Assembly (NCBI GenBank): GCA_963771295.1
Contig: CAVYTB010000014.1
Span: 310,001 to 374,000 of the forward strand
From: Acidiferrum sp963771295
GTDB taxonomy: Bacteria > Acidobacteriota > Terriglobia > Acidiferrales > UBA7541
Direction: 5' to 3'
Length of the DNA stretch: 64,000 nt
Of the stretch, positions 25,720-33,988 are shown one piece after another; position 1 is the stretch's first letter, and each line of letters starts with the position of its first letter. The translations under genes and the position numbers were made by a program. The notes beneath the pieces are model-generated. The model was not told the DNA's origin. It saw only the letters and a list, made by a program, of their open reading frames with translations, and ran no database searches.

Positions 25720-26352
25720 GTGTATATGAATCCTGACCAAATGAGAGAGATTCGGAAGTTAATTGAGACAGGGTTAGACTCACGCGCTATTGCTGGCCAA
25801 ATCGGTGTCTCTGTCCAGACCGTCGCCGCTGTAAGAGCTCACATCACGATCGGTACTTATGCTCGGAACTCCCAGATAGCGAACCTCATATTTTGGCAAG
25901 AGTAAAATCCGCGGTCAGGATGTTACACTTCGCCTATCTGCAACTAGGTGGAGCGATTGACAGCCTCGAAAAAAGCATGCGGGACCGCATCGACCTGGTA
26001 CTCTCGGCGAAATCAGATGACTATCTAAGCCTCGTTCCGTCCGACATTTTGCAATCCGTTACAAAAAATCAATGAGCACCTGAAACGTCATCCATATGAA
26101 AAGAAGCTAAAGATTCCGAATCGCCGTAGGCTCGATTACATGGATATCATGGATTATTGCAAAATCATTTTGACGAACTGGGACTGCTTTGAGGAGCGTT
26201 TCGGCTCGAAGGGAGAAGTTGAGAAACACTTCTTAAATGTTAAGGAAGCTCGCAACGCATTAAAACATGGCAGAGGACTTAATTCCGTCGAACGCAAACA
26301 AGGAGAAGCGTCAGTAGAATGGCTACTTTCGATTGTGACTGATCCGGTGTAG
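25720..26352 (+). pseudogene. HTH plus HEPN domain protein, frameshifted
   Basis: The first frame (ATG 25720 or 25726) gives a helix-turn-helix: MREIRKLIETGLDSRAIAGQ followed by IGVSVQTVAAVRAHITIGTY. A shift near 25870 leads into SEPHILARVKSAVRMLHFAY, and another near 26060 into KINEHLKRHPYEKKLKIPNR and DYCKIILTNWDCFEERFGSK. The C-terminus contains VKEARNALKHGR, the HEPN motif Rx4H, in a setting like Swt1-type HEPN domains. HEPN domains are RNases or nuclease scaffolds in toxin-antitoxin and defence systems. Whether HTH and HEPN parts were one gene or two is not certain. It lies just after the nuclease-type cluster. Confidence 0.62.
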
Positions 26353-26778
26353 CCGCGTCATCGCTGTCCAGATGGTGGACGCACGCTGAAACCCTGCATT
26401 CCTTCCGTGCTACTCCGAAATTATCCGAACATATAACCCGTGATAGCCGTCACAGACCGCGTTGTGTAGACGGGACCTTACGTTGCTGTTGCTCTGCGTC
26501 ACACGAAGAATCCTGCTACTTGGATAGCCGCACAACGAAAGCAAGAGGGCGGCAGCGCGTAAGCAAGAAAGACTGTAGGGACCATGACGTATCCGCTGGG
26601 GTGAAGGATGAACTTGGCACCCGCGAAGCTCTTCAAAAGCGGGCTCGGAAAAGTCTACAGAGTTCACGAATTCGATAGGTAGGTCACTCGCCTTTGCACT
26701 GATGCAGTAGCGCATGTGAATTCATGTGGTAGCGCTGCTATCTTGGCAGCCTTTTGCGTTGTGCCATTTGCCCGCGCT
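26353..26778. other. Intergenic stretch, no gene supported
   Basis: About 425 bases. The only sizeable frame (26410-26715, minus) has no ribosome site, no motif and an unlikely composition. Nothing else was recognised. Confidence 0.35.
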
Positions 26779-27180
26779 TTAGGCAGCGGCTGGGACGCTC
26801 GCTCGCACCGTGCGAGGAGTCAGAACCGCGAGCACGATTGCGATCACTAGCAGAGCGGGCACATCGCCGAGCAAATGGCCGCGGTGTTCGGGATAGGCCA
26901 GGGCCTGCGCCGCCATGATGGTGCCATGCACCACACTTGACCACACCGTGAACCAAATCAGGCTTAAGTTCTGAAGCGGATTGCGGGCCGCGCGCAGCAG
27001 AAAGACGCCGAGCGTCGCGTAAATTCCCAAGATCATTTGCAGATACATCGACTGGCCGCCCATGTGCCAAGCCCATCCTGATGGCCAGAGAATCGTCAGC
27101 GGATAAATGCCGACGATAAAAATAATCCCGATGGCCACGAGCGCAACTCGCAGAGGCCTGAGGCCGTTACTGCTGCCCAT
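26779..27180 (-). CDS. DUF6632 family membrane protein
   Basis: A 133-residue protein with four transmembrane segments. It matches the small integral membrane family DUF6632 by YPLTILWPSGWAWH, QMILGIYATLGVFLL, ARNPLQNLSLIWFTVWSSVV and PEHRGHLLGDVPALL. AAGGAGG lies seven bases before the ATG. Unlike its neighbours it is intact, so it may be under selection. Family function unknown. It stands alone, transcribed to the left. Confidence 0.82.
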   Translation of the reverse strand: MGSSNGLRPLRVALVAIGIIFIVGIYPLTILWPSGWAWHMGGQSMYLQMILGIYATLGVFLLRAARNPLQNLSLIWFTVWSSVVHGTIMAAQALAYPEHRGHLLGDVPALLVIAIVLAVLTPRTVRASVPAAA

Positions 27181-27510
27181 GTGCGTTCCTCCTTAGCGTT
27201 TCGTCGTTTTTAGGCTTTTGGGTTACTAGAAGGTGCCGAATGCGACGCATTACATCACAAGACGGGCGATGGAGACAAGCCTCTTTCACCGAACCGACTG
27301 TGACATTTAATTCCACGAACTCAAACGCTATGGACTTTAACATTTGTGAAATTCGCTCAGCCCGCAAATAAGTTTCGAGTGAACGGAAAGTTGCTTATTG
27401 ATTCTCCAAGAATACCCAAAGGACTCGTCTCATCTCATCCCACCCTACAAACTCGCGCCTAAATTGCCTGGAGGAAGACCGTAGCGCGGGAACTACGAAG
27501 AGTGAGGAGA
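27181..27510. other. Intergenic stretch, no gene supported
   Basis: 330 bases between the DUF6632 gene and the end of the MauE-thioredoxin gene. It carries the AAGGAGG ribosome site of the DUF6632 gene at its left edge and presumably its promoter. No other signal was recognised. Confidence 0.4.
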
Positions 27511-28551
27511 CTAGAGCTTTTCCCACTTTCGGTCAGAGATTAAGATTCGAATTGCATCCACGCCGATTGTGGGAGAGCCTCGAAGCGTCCCGTCACGCCC
27601 GACAATCCGTGCGGAGGGCGTAACCGTGCCACAATACAGCGTACCGATTGTGCGGTCCTCGTCCAAAAGCATCACTTTCAGCCCGTTGTCAGCGGCTTTC
27701 TCTCGATTGGCTGCGGCGTCACCACCGCCAAGTGTCGCGATGGTGAGTTCACTCTCCAAAGCCTTTTGCCAAGCTGCGATGTCTGGAAAAAGCAAATGGC
27801 ACGGGCCACAATTCAGATCCGTGGCCACAAGCAACAGGGGTTTTCGTTTACTCAGGAGTGTGCCAAGAGTTTCGCGATTGCCATTTGCATCGGCCAGTTC
27901 AAAAGAAGGGGCATTAGCCGCGTTCACCGGGTCGGTACGGGTAACCACAGCGTTAGCGATTGGGTGTAACGGGCGCGCAGCAGCTTCCAGTACCGCGATT
28001 CTTTTCCTTAGTTCTCTCGTTGTGTGGATCAGGTGCACAATTGCAGATCCTAAAAGTAGAAATGCGATAACAATCGCAACTGTCTCGACTGCGGCCATGG
28101 AAAGCGACCGCATGACGTGAAGAAGATAAGAGAGTCCGAAGGACGTTTGCGTTCTCAGGTGCCAGGCCACTCCAGACGCGGTCGCAAACAGAACCCAATC
28201 AAGCAGTAAAACGCTCCATCCAATTGGTTGCGACCGCACCCGTCCAAAACAATTGCAAAGCGGCTTTTTCCCCTTTCTCAGGTTAATGACAATCGCCACG
28301 GCGAAACTTAGAAATATGAGCGACGCGAGAATTGATCCCAGCCATGCTAGCTGTGGAACAACCAGAAACACTGCAACAAGCAATTCCGTCCCAGGCAAAA
28401 CTATTGCAAGGGGGGCGACCATTCGGCGCGGAATTCCGAATTCGGCAAGCGTTCTTCTAGAACGCGCGAGACCACTCTGCAGTTTGCCGATTGCTGCGCC
28501 GACGAAGATAGTCGCTAGCACGATTCTTGCTGTGAGTATCAATGCCTGCAC
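27511..28551 (-). CDS. MauE-type membrane protein fused to a thioredoxin-like domain
   Basis: 346 residues in two parts. Residues 1-175 form a MauE/DoxX-type redox membrane domain with four or five transmembrane helices (starting ILTARIVLATIFVGAAIGKL) and the conserved CNCFGR loop (Cys99, Cys101). A charged linker (about 176-212) leads to a thioredoxin/redoxin domain with APSFELADANGNRETL and the active site CGPC at 248-251 (TDLNCGPCHLLFPDI). The fusion should pass electrons across the membrane to or from extracytoplasmic thiols, as MauE and related proteins do for disulfide-rich partners. Start is GTG. The adjacent upstream gene on the same strand encodes a cysteine-bearing modular protein, a possible substrate. 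Confidence 0.87.
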   Translation of the reverse strand: MQALILTARIVLATIFVGAAIGKLQSGLARSRRTLAEFGIPRRMVAPLAIVLPGTELLVAVFLVVPQLAWLGSILASLIFLSFAVAIVINLRKGKKPLCNCFGRVRSQPIGWSVLLLDWVLFATASGVAWHLRTQTSFGLSYLLHVMRSLSMAAVETVAIVIAFLLLGSAIVHLIHTTRELRKRIAVLEAAARPLHPIANAVVTRTDPVNAANAPSFELADANGNRETLGTLLSKRKPLLLVATDLNCGPCHLLFPDIAAWQKALESELTIATLGGGDAAANREKAADNGLKVMLLDEDRTIGTLYCGTVTPSARIVGRDGTLRGSPTIGVDAIRILISDRKWEKL

Positions 28552-28685
28552 AGAACGCGCCCCCTTATTAGATTGATGGTGAGTACCGTTTGTTGAGAAT
28601 ATTAGGGTATTCGCTGGCCAACCGTTTCACCAACAAGGGGGAACTGAATTCTTGATGTGGCCCACAAGAGCCGGCACTCACCACG

Positions 28686-31004
28686 TCATGGGACGATGAC
28701 AGCCTTGGTTCCTCCGCCGGTCTTGCCCTTGACTTGGAATATGGGGAAACGTTGGCAAGCAATGGTGTTTGTGTCTCCATCGCACCCTGTCAAATACCAA
28801 TCCGTGCACAAAAATTCAAAAGTAATGCCATCGTCCAGTGTGAACTCGGCGCCAGCAGAAGAGCTTGAGGGACATGTGCCGGAGGCACTGTAGTCAGCGT
28901 TGTGGGGCGAATCATGAATCTCGATCCAGGGTCCTCGAGGGTTCTCGACACGTCGGAAATATATGTGGATATCGCGATGCACAGACGAGTCAGGGATGTA
29001 GTTCGTGTTGCAATTCTGAATGAGCAGCGTTTCAAACCCAGGTGGCTCGGGTGCCGGTTTGCTCATGACCGTAAAGAATGATGTACCGGATTTCTGCCCG
29101 TCTGGGTTCACCACTAAAACAGGTATGCTTTTCGGCGTGGCAAGGTCTGCAGCGGCTATCGCAACATGAAGTTCTTTTGCAGACACAAGTGTCGTCGTTC
29201 GCCCCACGCCATTCCATTGGACAACACTGCCGGTGCGGTAAAAATCGCCATTCACAACCAAGGTGAAGCCGGGACTACCAACAATAATATTGGACCGGCT
29301 CAAAGAAGAAATAACAGGAGCGCGGAAGCCGACCGGCACGCTCCCTGTCTGTCTGTATTGGCCGCAAAGAGCCAACTTGGCATAAACAGACCATCCGCCC
29401 GACAGTTGTCCAAAACCGGAAAACGACACATCGAAAGTGTCGCTATCACCAAATGCTGTTCCCGAGACGAGCAATCGATTCTTAGTAGCTTCCCATATCT
29501 CTACTTGTGCCCCGGCAGTCACGTTCGAGACTACAACGCTTGGGTCTCCATCAAAAAGAGGGCCTTTTACGCTAGCCGGCCTTAGATCTTGAGAACCTTG
29601 CACAGGTTGCTTGTCGGATTGCCTCATAAATCCACAGACATAGTGTTCCACCCAAATATCGTCGGGAGCGGTAATGCTGGGTGCAAAGGGAATGACCATC
29701 TGATTGGCGGAAGCAGGCACTCTGTTCAGCTCCAACCGGTTTGCGCTCACCACTCTCAGAAACCCATTGAGCGGGCTGATGTTCTCGACGGGGATGGAGC
29801 TTTGGCAGCTATAAACCTTGTGCGAAATTTTTGGTTTTGACGGAGGTGCCGCCATCGCATGGGCCGTCTGAGGATCAGACCATAGGCTCCAAATATCACA
29901 TTCACCTTGACGAACCTTTACAACGGAATTTACTGGCATGGGCGGCGCCGGTAACGGACCGTCAGTTTCCATCGCAGCAGTTCGATATAGGGTCTCGACG
30001 CCGCCTGGGGGTGTCACGGAGAATTCCACGTCTGCCCCAGGCTTCAGAAGGAGAACGTAGATCGAAGGGGTAGTGTTGCAATTGATTTGGGCAAGGTTGG
30101 GCTTTCCTAAAGTTGCCTGGGGCCCCACGTTTGCTGTTTTACGCTCGAACTTTAGTTCGCATTGCATTCCTACTTCTTGGTGGATCGTGACTTTCTCTCC
30201 GTCACGAAGCTTGACCGGCAGAGGAACCCACTGATCGGTCCTATCGGAGGCGCCAAGCCATGCCCACCACCCCCCATCGTTACCTTCAAGGGAGATTTCT
30301 GCTCCCGGCACAATTCCGGAAACTTCAACAGCTCGGGAACACGCTGTCAGTCCTTGAACAATCGTTGGAGCAGGAACCGTTTGCCCGCTGTGATAAGGGA
30401 ACGGCAAGATTGCGGGCAGCGTAGTGTCAACGATGTACATTACGGTGCCTGGTGCTCCCGGAGGTTTGGGGCAGATCTGTTGTCGACCTACGAGCGTCAC
30501 ACTTGGCCCAGGCAGCCCGTTTGGAACAGTTACAAACGCCGTGCCATCAACTGCGTCACCGCCGCCGATCTCAGCGCCGCCTTGCAGCAGTTGCAGGTGC
30601 GTACCGGGCCGCATTCCCCCAACGGAAAAACCACGAGAACATTGGTAGAGGTGGGTAAGAACCGACACTGCACTAAATGACGCAATGCTCTTCTCCACCG
30701 ACGGACCGTCCACTGAATTGGCACTCTGGTCTCCCGACAGCTCCTGACTCGCGTTTACAGTGTCGAACTCGACTAGCTCCGCACCGGCGTCCAGCGGAAT
30801 CGTATCTTTGGTTCCAGAGACTGCTTTGTGGCCGATTTTGCGGTCTGTCCCGGCGCGGCTTGCGATAAGCGTAACCGTTGCACCAGGAATGCAATTGCAC
30901 ACGACCACCGAACGATTGCATTCCGAAAGTGGGCCGGTCACTCGTGGCGGAAGAAGGTTCACGGGAGTCTCTCCTATCGCGATGATGTTTTCGGGGTTAG
31001 CCAT
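28686..31004 (-). CDS. Large modular protein with repeated Cys-bearing beta modules and an IPT/TIG domain
   Basis: About 772 residues with no signal peptide. Six stretches share a pattern Cys-x-(R/S)...V-x-V...PGAxVxL, spaced roughly 90-97 residues: ECNRSVVVCNCIPGATVTL, QCSRGFSVGGMRPGTHLQLL, ACSRAVEVSGIVPGAEISLE, NCNTTPSIYVLLLKPGADVEF (first 20), SCQSSIPVENIS and DGDPSVVVSNVTAGAQVEIW. They look like tandem beta-sandwich modules. An IPT/TIG domain follows (FTLVVNGDFYRTGSVVQWNG), then a C-terminal region with five further cysteines. A start at 31037 (TTG) is also possible. No known family was recognised. It shares the strand with the MauE-thioredoxin gene 134 bases downstream. Confidence 0.8.
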   Translation of the reverse strand: MANPENIIAIGETPVNLLPPRVTGPLSECNRSVVVCNCIPGATVTLIASRAGTDRKIGHKAVSGTKDTIPLDAGAELVEFDTVNASQELSGDQSANSVDGPSVEKSIASFSAVSVLTHLYQCSRGFSVGGMRPGTHLQLLQGGAEIGGGDAVDGTAFVTVPNGLPGPSVTLVGRQQICPKPPGAPGTVMYIVDTTLPAILPFPYHSGQTVPAPTIVQGLTACSRAVEVSGIVPGAEISLEGNDGGWWAWLGASDRTDQWVPLPVKLRDGEKVTIHQEVGMQCELKFERKTANVGPQATLGKPNLAQINCNTTPSIYVLLLKPGADVEFSVTPPGGVETLYRTAAMETDGPLPAPPMPVNSVVKVRQGECDIWSLWSDPQTAHAMAAPPSKPKISHKVYSCQSSIPVENISPLNGFLRVVSANRLELNRVPASANQMVIPFAPSITAPDDIWVEHYVCGFMRQSDKQPVQGSQDLRPASVKGPLFDGDPSVVVSNVTAGAQVEIWEATKNRLLVSGTAFGDSDTFDVSFSGFGQLSGGWSVYAKLALCGQYRQTGSVPVGFRAPVISSLSRSNIIVGSPGFTLVVNGDFYRTGSVVQWNGVGRTTTLVSAKELHVAIAAADLATPKSIPVLVVNPDGQKSGTSFFTVMSKPAPEPPGFETLLIQNCNTNYIPDSSVHRDIHIYFRRVENPRGPWIEIHDSPHNADYSASGTCPSSSSAGAEFTLDDGITFEFLCTDWYLTGCDGDTNTIACQRFPIFQVKGKTGGGTKAVIVP

Positions 31005-31038
31005 ATCAGCTGGCGGCGGCTTGCGTGCAGTTCGCAAG

Positions 31039-31557
31039 CGATCACACTCCAGCCCAATAGATTTTTGGATACCCCGCCAAGTCGTCAGCGGAGAGCCGAG
31101 CGGAAAGGTACTTTTTGCGAAGCGGCTGACTTGACCTGGACGTCTTTGCCCAACAACTTCTATGGCACTGGAAGATGTGTGTCAACAAAAAAATCGCTAA
31201 GCCACGGGAAAGCAACCCTTTTTATTTCATGCCACCGCTTAAACAGCCATGTCGATGTCGGCCTAACTACTAGTATTCCCAATCCACAACACAATTAGTG
31301 AAAGTGAAAGGGATACGAAAGAGGGGAAAAGACTTTTCAGCCGAATTCAGCACAAATTGATTTTAATGGTTGTTCCCCCAATCTCACTGTATACCTACTG
31401 TCCAATTCTAGCCACGTCACCTGCGGGTTTCTGGATCGATTACGTGTTGGACTGTGTGAGCGCTCATTTTGTTGGGGGCCGTGCGATAAGAGGATTGGCT
31501 TTCATGATTTGTTCTATTACTCTTATGACATAGTACCTCGCTTGGAGATCATTAAAC
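31039..31557. promoter_or_regulatory. Divergent intergenic region
   Basis: 519 bases separate the leftward modular protein gene from the rightward HTH gene, so promoters for both should lie here. The right half holds one copy of a 94-bp diverged repeat (31350-31443). No coding frame is supported. Confidence 0.4.
31350..31443. repeat. 94-bp diverged intergenic repeat, copy A
   Basis: The segment starting GCACAAATTGATTTTAATGG and containing GGTTGTTCCC, CTGTATACCTACTGT, ATTCTAG and GGATCGATTACG can be aligned over its whole length with 40209-40302, which has the same blocks in the same order and the same length. Both copies are outside genes. They may be regulatory, or recombinase or replication sites of the island. 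Confidence 0.5.
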
Positions 31558-32211
31558 ATGAGACCAGAAGGCAGAAAAATCGTCCCGACAAATCCGCACA
31601 ATTCCAGAAAAACGAGTAGGCGCGGGCCGCGCAAAGGTACAGTCTATGTTCCGCCGGCTCAGCAGGAAAAGATGAAAGCGATGTTTCTGAGCGGCAAATT
31701 CATCAACGCGATTGCCGAGGAAACCGGGAGAGACTGGAAAACGGTTGCAAAGATTGTCAGGTCAGCAGACATGGATCGATTCATTGATGAGTGCAGGGCC
31801 AAATCAAAAGACCTAATTCCAGACATTTTGGAGATGTTGCAAAAAGAAATGCAAAAGGATCCGAATAAAGATCGCGTTAGAGCGGGAATTGATTTTCTAA
31901 CCAGAGCGAGGATCTTTGAGGAGAGCCGAACGCCAGCTCAGCCAGTGCCCGCGTTGCAGGATGTAGATTCGGACGAACAGGAGAGGCGAGGGGTCAGGGA
32001 GATCATTGAAGCGTTCACCGAAATTACTATGGAGACGCACAGAATTTTCGGAATACCAATGCCAGAGCTGGAACCTGCAAAGGAACGGGTGAGGCTAGGG
32101 GGATCAAAAGTACTGCCTGGCCAAAATGGCGACTCGTTCCGCGATCGTTTATCCGATGGCAACAAACAGGTTCGCGAAAAACGTACAAGGCTCCCCTGGA
32201 CGGCTGAGTGA
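31558..32211 (+). CDS. HTH protein, terminase-small-subunit-like
   Basis: A 217-residue basic protein. After a basic N-terminus it has a helix-turn-helix: FINAIAEETGRDWKTVAKIV. A long helical region follows (SKDLIPDILEMLQKEMQKDP, GIDFLTRARIFEE), and the C-terminus is basic again. The layout resembles phage terminase small subunits and related HTH proteins found in mobile elements; this is a similarity in style, not a firm family call. It could be a regulator of the divergent gene at 28686-31004. Confidence 0.6.
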   Translation: MRPEGRKIVPTNPHNSRKTSRRGPRKGTVYVPPAQQEKMKAMFLSGKFINAIAEETGRDWKTVAKIVRSADMDRFIDECRAKSKDLIPDILEMLQKEMQKDPNKDRVRAGIDFLTRARIFEESRTPAQPVPALQDVDSDEQERRGVREIIEAFTEITMETHRIFGIPMPELEPAKERVRLGGSKVLPGQNGDSFRDRLSDGNKQVREKRTRLPWTAE

Positions 32212-32642
32212 CGGTCCCACGAAAACTGTGGACTTTGCGTGACGTTACGCAACTCTAATCCGGCGCGGAGTGCCGGTCCCTCACCCAAGACATTGGCTGC
32301 CACTAGCGCAACTCACGGATTATCCCGGTGTCTTCAGCACCAGCCAGGACTCTACATCCAAAGGGAATTGGGGCAATCCGCCCCACGGGTCACTTCCCGC
32401 AACCGGACATCTGGCCCGTTTCGTAAGAGTCACATCTACAAGTAGCGCGTTTTCGTCTAAGTAACGGCCCTAGGACCGGTAGCAGGTTTTTCAATTGCTC
32501 GTTGAATCTGGACGTTACTGGCCTTGACGGCAAAGTGCAGATCGTGTAGATAGAGCGAGTGTTTCATGTCATTGGTTGAGGTGCTTTGCCGCCTATCAGG
32601 CTACCGCTCGCACTAGAGCTATTACCTACTGCTTGTGAAACG
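32212..32642. other. Intergenic stretch, no gene supported
   Basis: 430 bases upstream of the LspA-like gene. Two short overlapping frames (32239-32445, 32270-32464) have no ribosome site or motif. The promoter of the lspA-lgt transcript presumably lies here, but no convincing hexamers were found. Confidence 0.35.
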
Positions 32643-33062
32643 ATGGTTGAACTGTTCGGCTTCGGCGGCCTATTTTTGCTCCTCGATCAATGGAGCAAAA
32701 ACCTGGCGGAAACTCACGCGATCGAGCGTCCATTAGGGGGGGGGCGTCTCCTTCGAATCCGCTGTGTTCTGAACCCTAGGCTGACCCTTGGAGTGGGCAG
32801 CACGCGAATCATACTCCCGCTGATCTGGTTTGCAGCGCTCGTCTGCGCAATCATCCTGCACAGTTCCGGAGCCTGGTTCCAGAGTCGTGTCGCTCTTCTC
32901 GGCCTTGGACTGGCATTTGGCGGCGCAGCGGGAAATTTACTCGATATGCTTCGCCGCCGCCATGTCCTCGATTTTATCCAATTAGGCAGATGGCCTGTTT
33001 TCAACCTAGCGGATGTCGGAATCCTGGTGGGGCTAGCTTTGGCTTTTTGGCCCAAAGGTTAA
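32643..33062 (+). CDS. lspA: Signal peptidase II-like protein (divergent LspA)
   Basis: 139 residues with four transmembrane segments. LspA cleaves the signal peptide of prolipoproteins after lipid is attached to the cysteine. The two catalytic aspartates are present: Asp101 in GGAAGNLLDMLRRRHVLDFI and Asp124 in WPVFNLADVGILV. The usual NTGAAFS motif is replaced by LNPRLTLGVGST, so this is a divergent paralogue. The ATG at 32643 is preferred to a TTG 19 codons upstream. The Lgt-like gene starts 7 bases after the stop, so the two are an operon. Finding both enzymes on an island is unusual, since the host needs its own chromosomal copies. Confidence 0.85.
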   Translation: MVELFGFGGLFLLLDQWSKNLAETHAIERPLGGGRLLRIRCVLNPRLTLGVGSTRIILPLIWFAALVCAIILHSSGAWFQSRVALLGLGLAFGGAAGNLLDMLRRRHVLDFIQLGRWPVFNLADVGILVGLALAFWPKG

Positions 33063-33069
33063 GCGCCGA

Positions 33070-33807
33070 ATGCGACCCATTCTGTTTTATTGGCGCGGAA
33101 TGCCCATTCACAGCTACCCAGCCATGCTGTATGTGGGCTTGGTTGCGGCTGTCGGGACGGGAAATTTGGCGGCGCACGCAAAGGGATTAGATGCTTTCCG
33201 CGTTTACGTCGCGACCATCCTTCTAATTGTCCCTGCTTTGGTCGGTGCCAGGTTGCTCCATGTCGTCTCTGATTGGAAATTGTACCGGCGGAATCCGCGA
33301 CGAATTTGGGACCGCAACGAAGGGGGGTATGGCATGTATGGCGGCCTATTTCTTGCACTGTCGGCTTCAGTGCCACTCCTCTATTTTCTGCATCTACCGT
33401 GGGGCGCGTTTTGGGACGTAGGCATCATGTCAATTCTGACGGGAATGATAATTGCTCGGATCGGATGCCTTCTGAACGGCTGCTGCTCAGGCCGGGCGTC
33501 GAATGTTTGGTTCAGCCTGTATCTGCCCAACCATCTCGGCGTGTGGGAAAAGCGCATTCCTTCTCAAGGCCTGGAATCAGCTTGGGCAGCCTTATTGCTG
33601 TTTTCCGCGGTTCTGCTCCGACAGTGGATGCCGTTTCCAGGGGCGCTATTTCTGTGCGTGTGCTGCGCCTATTCGGCCGGGAGGCTGGTGCTCGAGACGT
33701 TTCGTGAACCGGAGCGCGGGACATCTAGATTCACGATGTACCACGCGCTTTCGGCAGTCATCATGATTGTTGCGCTCACAGCTCTGACGGTGCAGTGGTC
33801 GAAGTGA
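33070..33807 (+). CDS. lgt: Prolipoprotein diacylglyceryl transferase-like protein (divergent Lgt)
   Basis: 245 residues with about seven transmembrane segments. Lgt transfers diacylglycerol to the lipobox cysteine in the first step of lipoprotein maturation. Family landmarks are present: SYPAMLYVGLVAAVG, GGYGMYGGLFLAL, ARIGCLLNGCCSGR in place of GRIGNFxNxE, and RLVLETFREPERG near the C-terminus. The His of the HGG motif is Tyr here (MYGG), and the first Asn and the Glu of the signature are Cys. It may therefore act on a different substrate or be altered in activity. It is coupled to the LspA-like gene and followed after 12 bases by a 45-residue ORF. Confidence 0.85.
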   Translation: MRPILFYWRGMPIHSYPAMLYVGLVAAVGTGNLAAHAKGLDAFRVYVATILLIVPALVGARLLHVVSDWKLYRRNPRRIWDRNEGGYGMYGGLFLALSASVPLLYFLHLPWGAFWDVGIMSILTGMIIARIGCLLNGCCSGRASNVWFSLYLPNHLGVWEKRIPSQGLESAWAALLLFSAVLLRQWMPFPGALFLCVCCAYSAGRLVLETFREPERGTSRFTMYHALSAVIMIVALTALTVQWSK

Positions 33808-33819
33808 TATGGAGATGTG

Positions 33820-33957
33820 ATGACCAACCAACTGACAGTGAGTGCGGCCTTTGCTGAAAACGAAGAACGATATGCATACCCAGACGAGGATAATCTCGGA
33901 TTGTTAGTGGGGGGCATTGTTGCGACAGCCGCCACGGTCCGCAATAAGGAACAATGA
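33820..33957 (+). CDS. 45-residue peptide ORF downstream of lgt
   Basis: ATG at 33820 has GGAG a few bases upstream and starts 12 bases after the Lgt-like stop. The product begins MTNQLTVSAAFAENEERYAY, an acidic N-terminal half, followed by NLGLLVGGIVATAATVRNKEQ less its last residue as a hydrophobic, glycine-containing C-terminal half with Gly31-Gly32. The shape (polar leader, GG, short hydrophobic tail) resembles a secreted-peptide precursor, but it could equally be a one-helix membrane protein or chance. It has not been matched to any family. Its operon position is the main support. Confidence 0.45.
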   Translation: MTNQLTVSAAFAENEERYAYPDEDNLGLLVGGIVATAATVRNKEQ

Positions 33958-33988
33958 TTGTGGGTGCCCACGACGGTGACCACAGCCT

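Noticed and set aside
26410..26715. 101-codon minus-strand frame
   Set aside because: No motif, unlikely composition and no ribosome site; left as intergenic.
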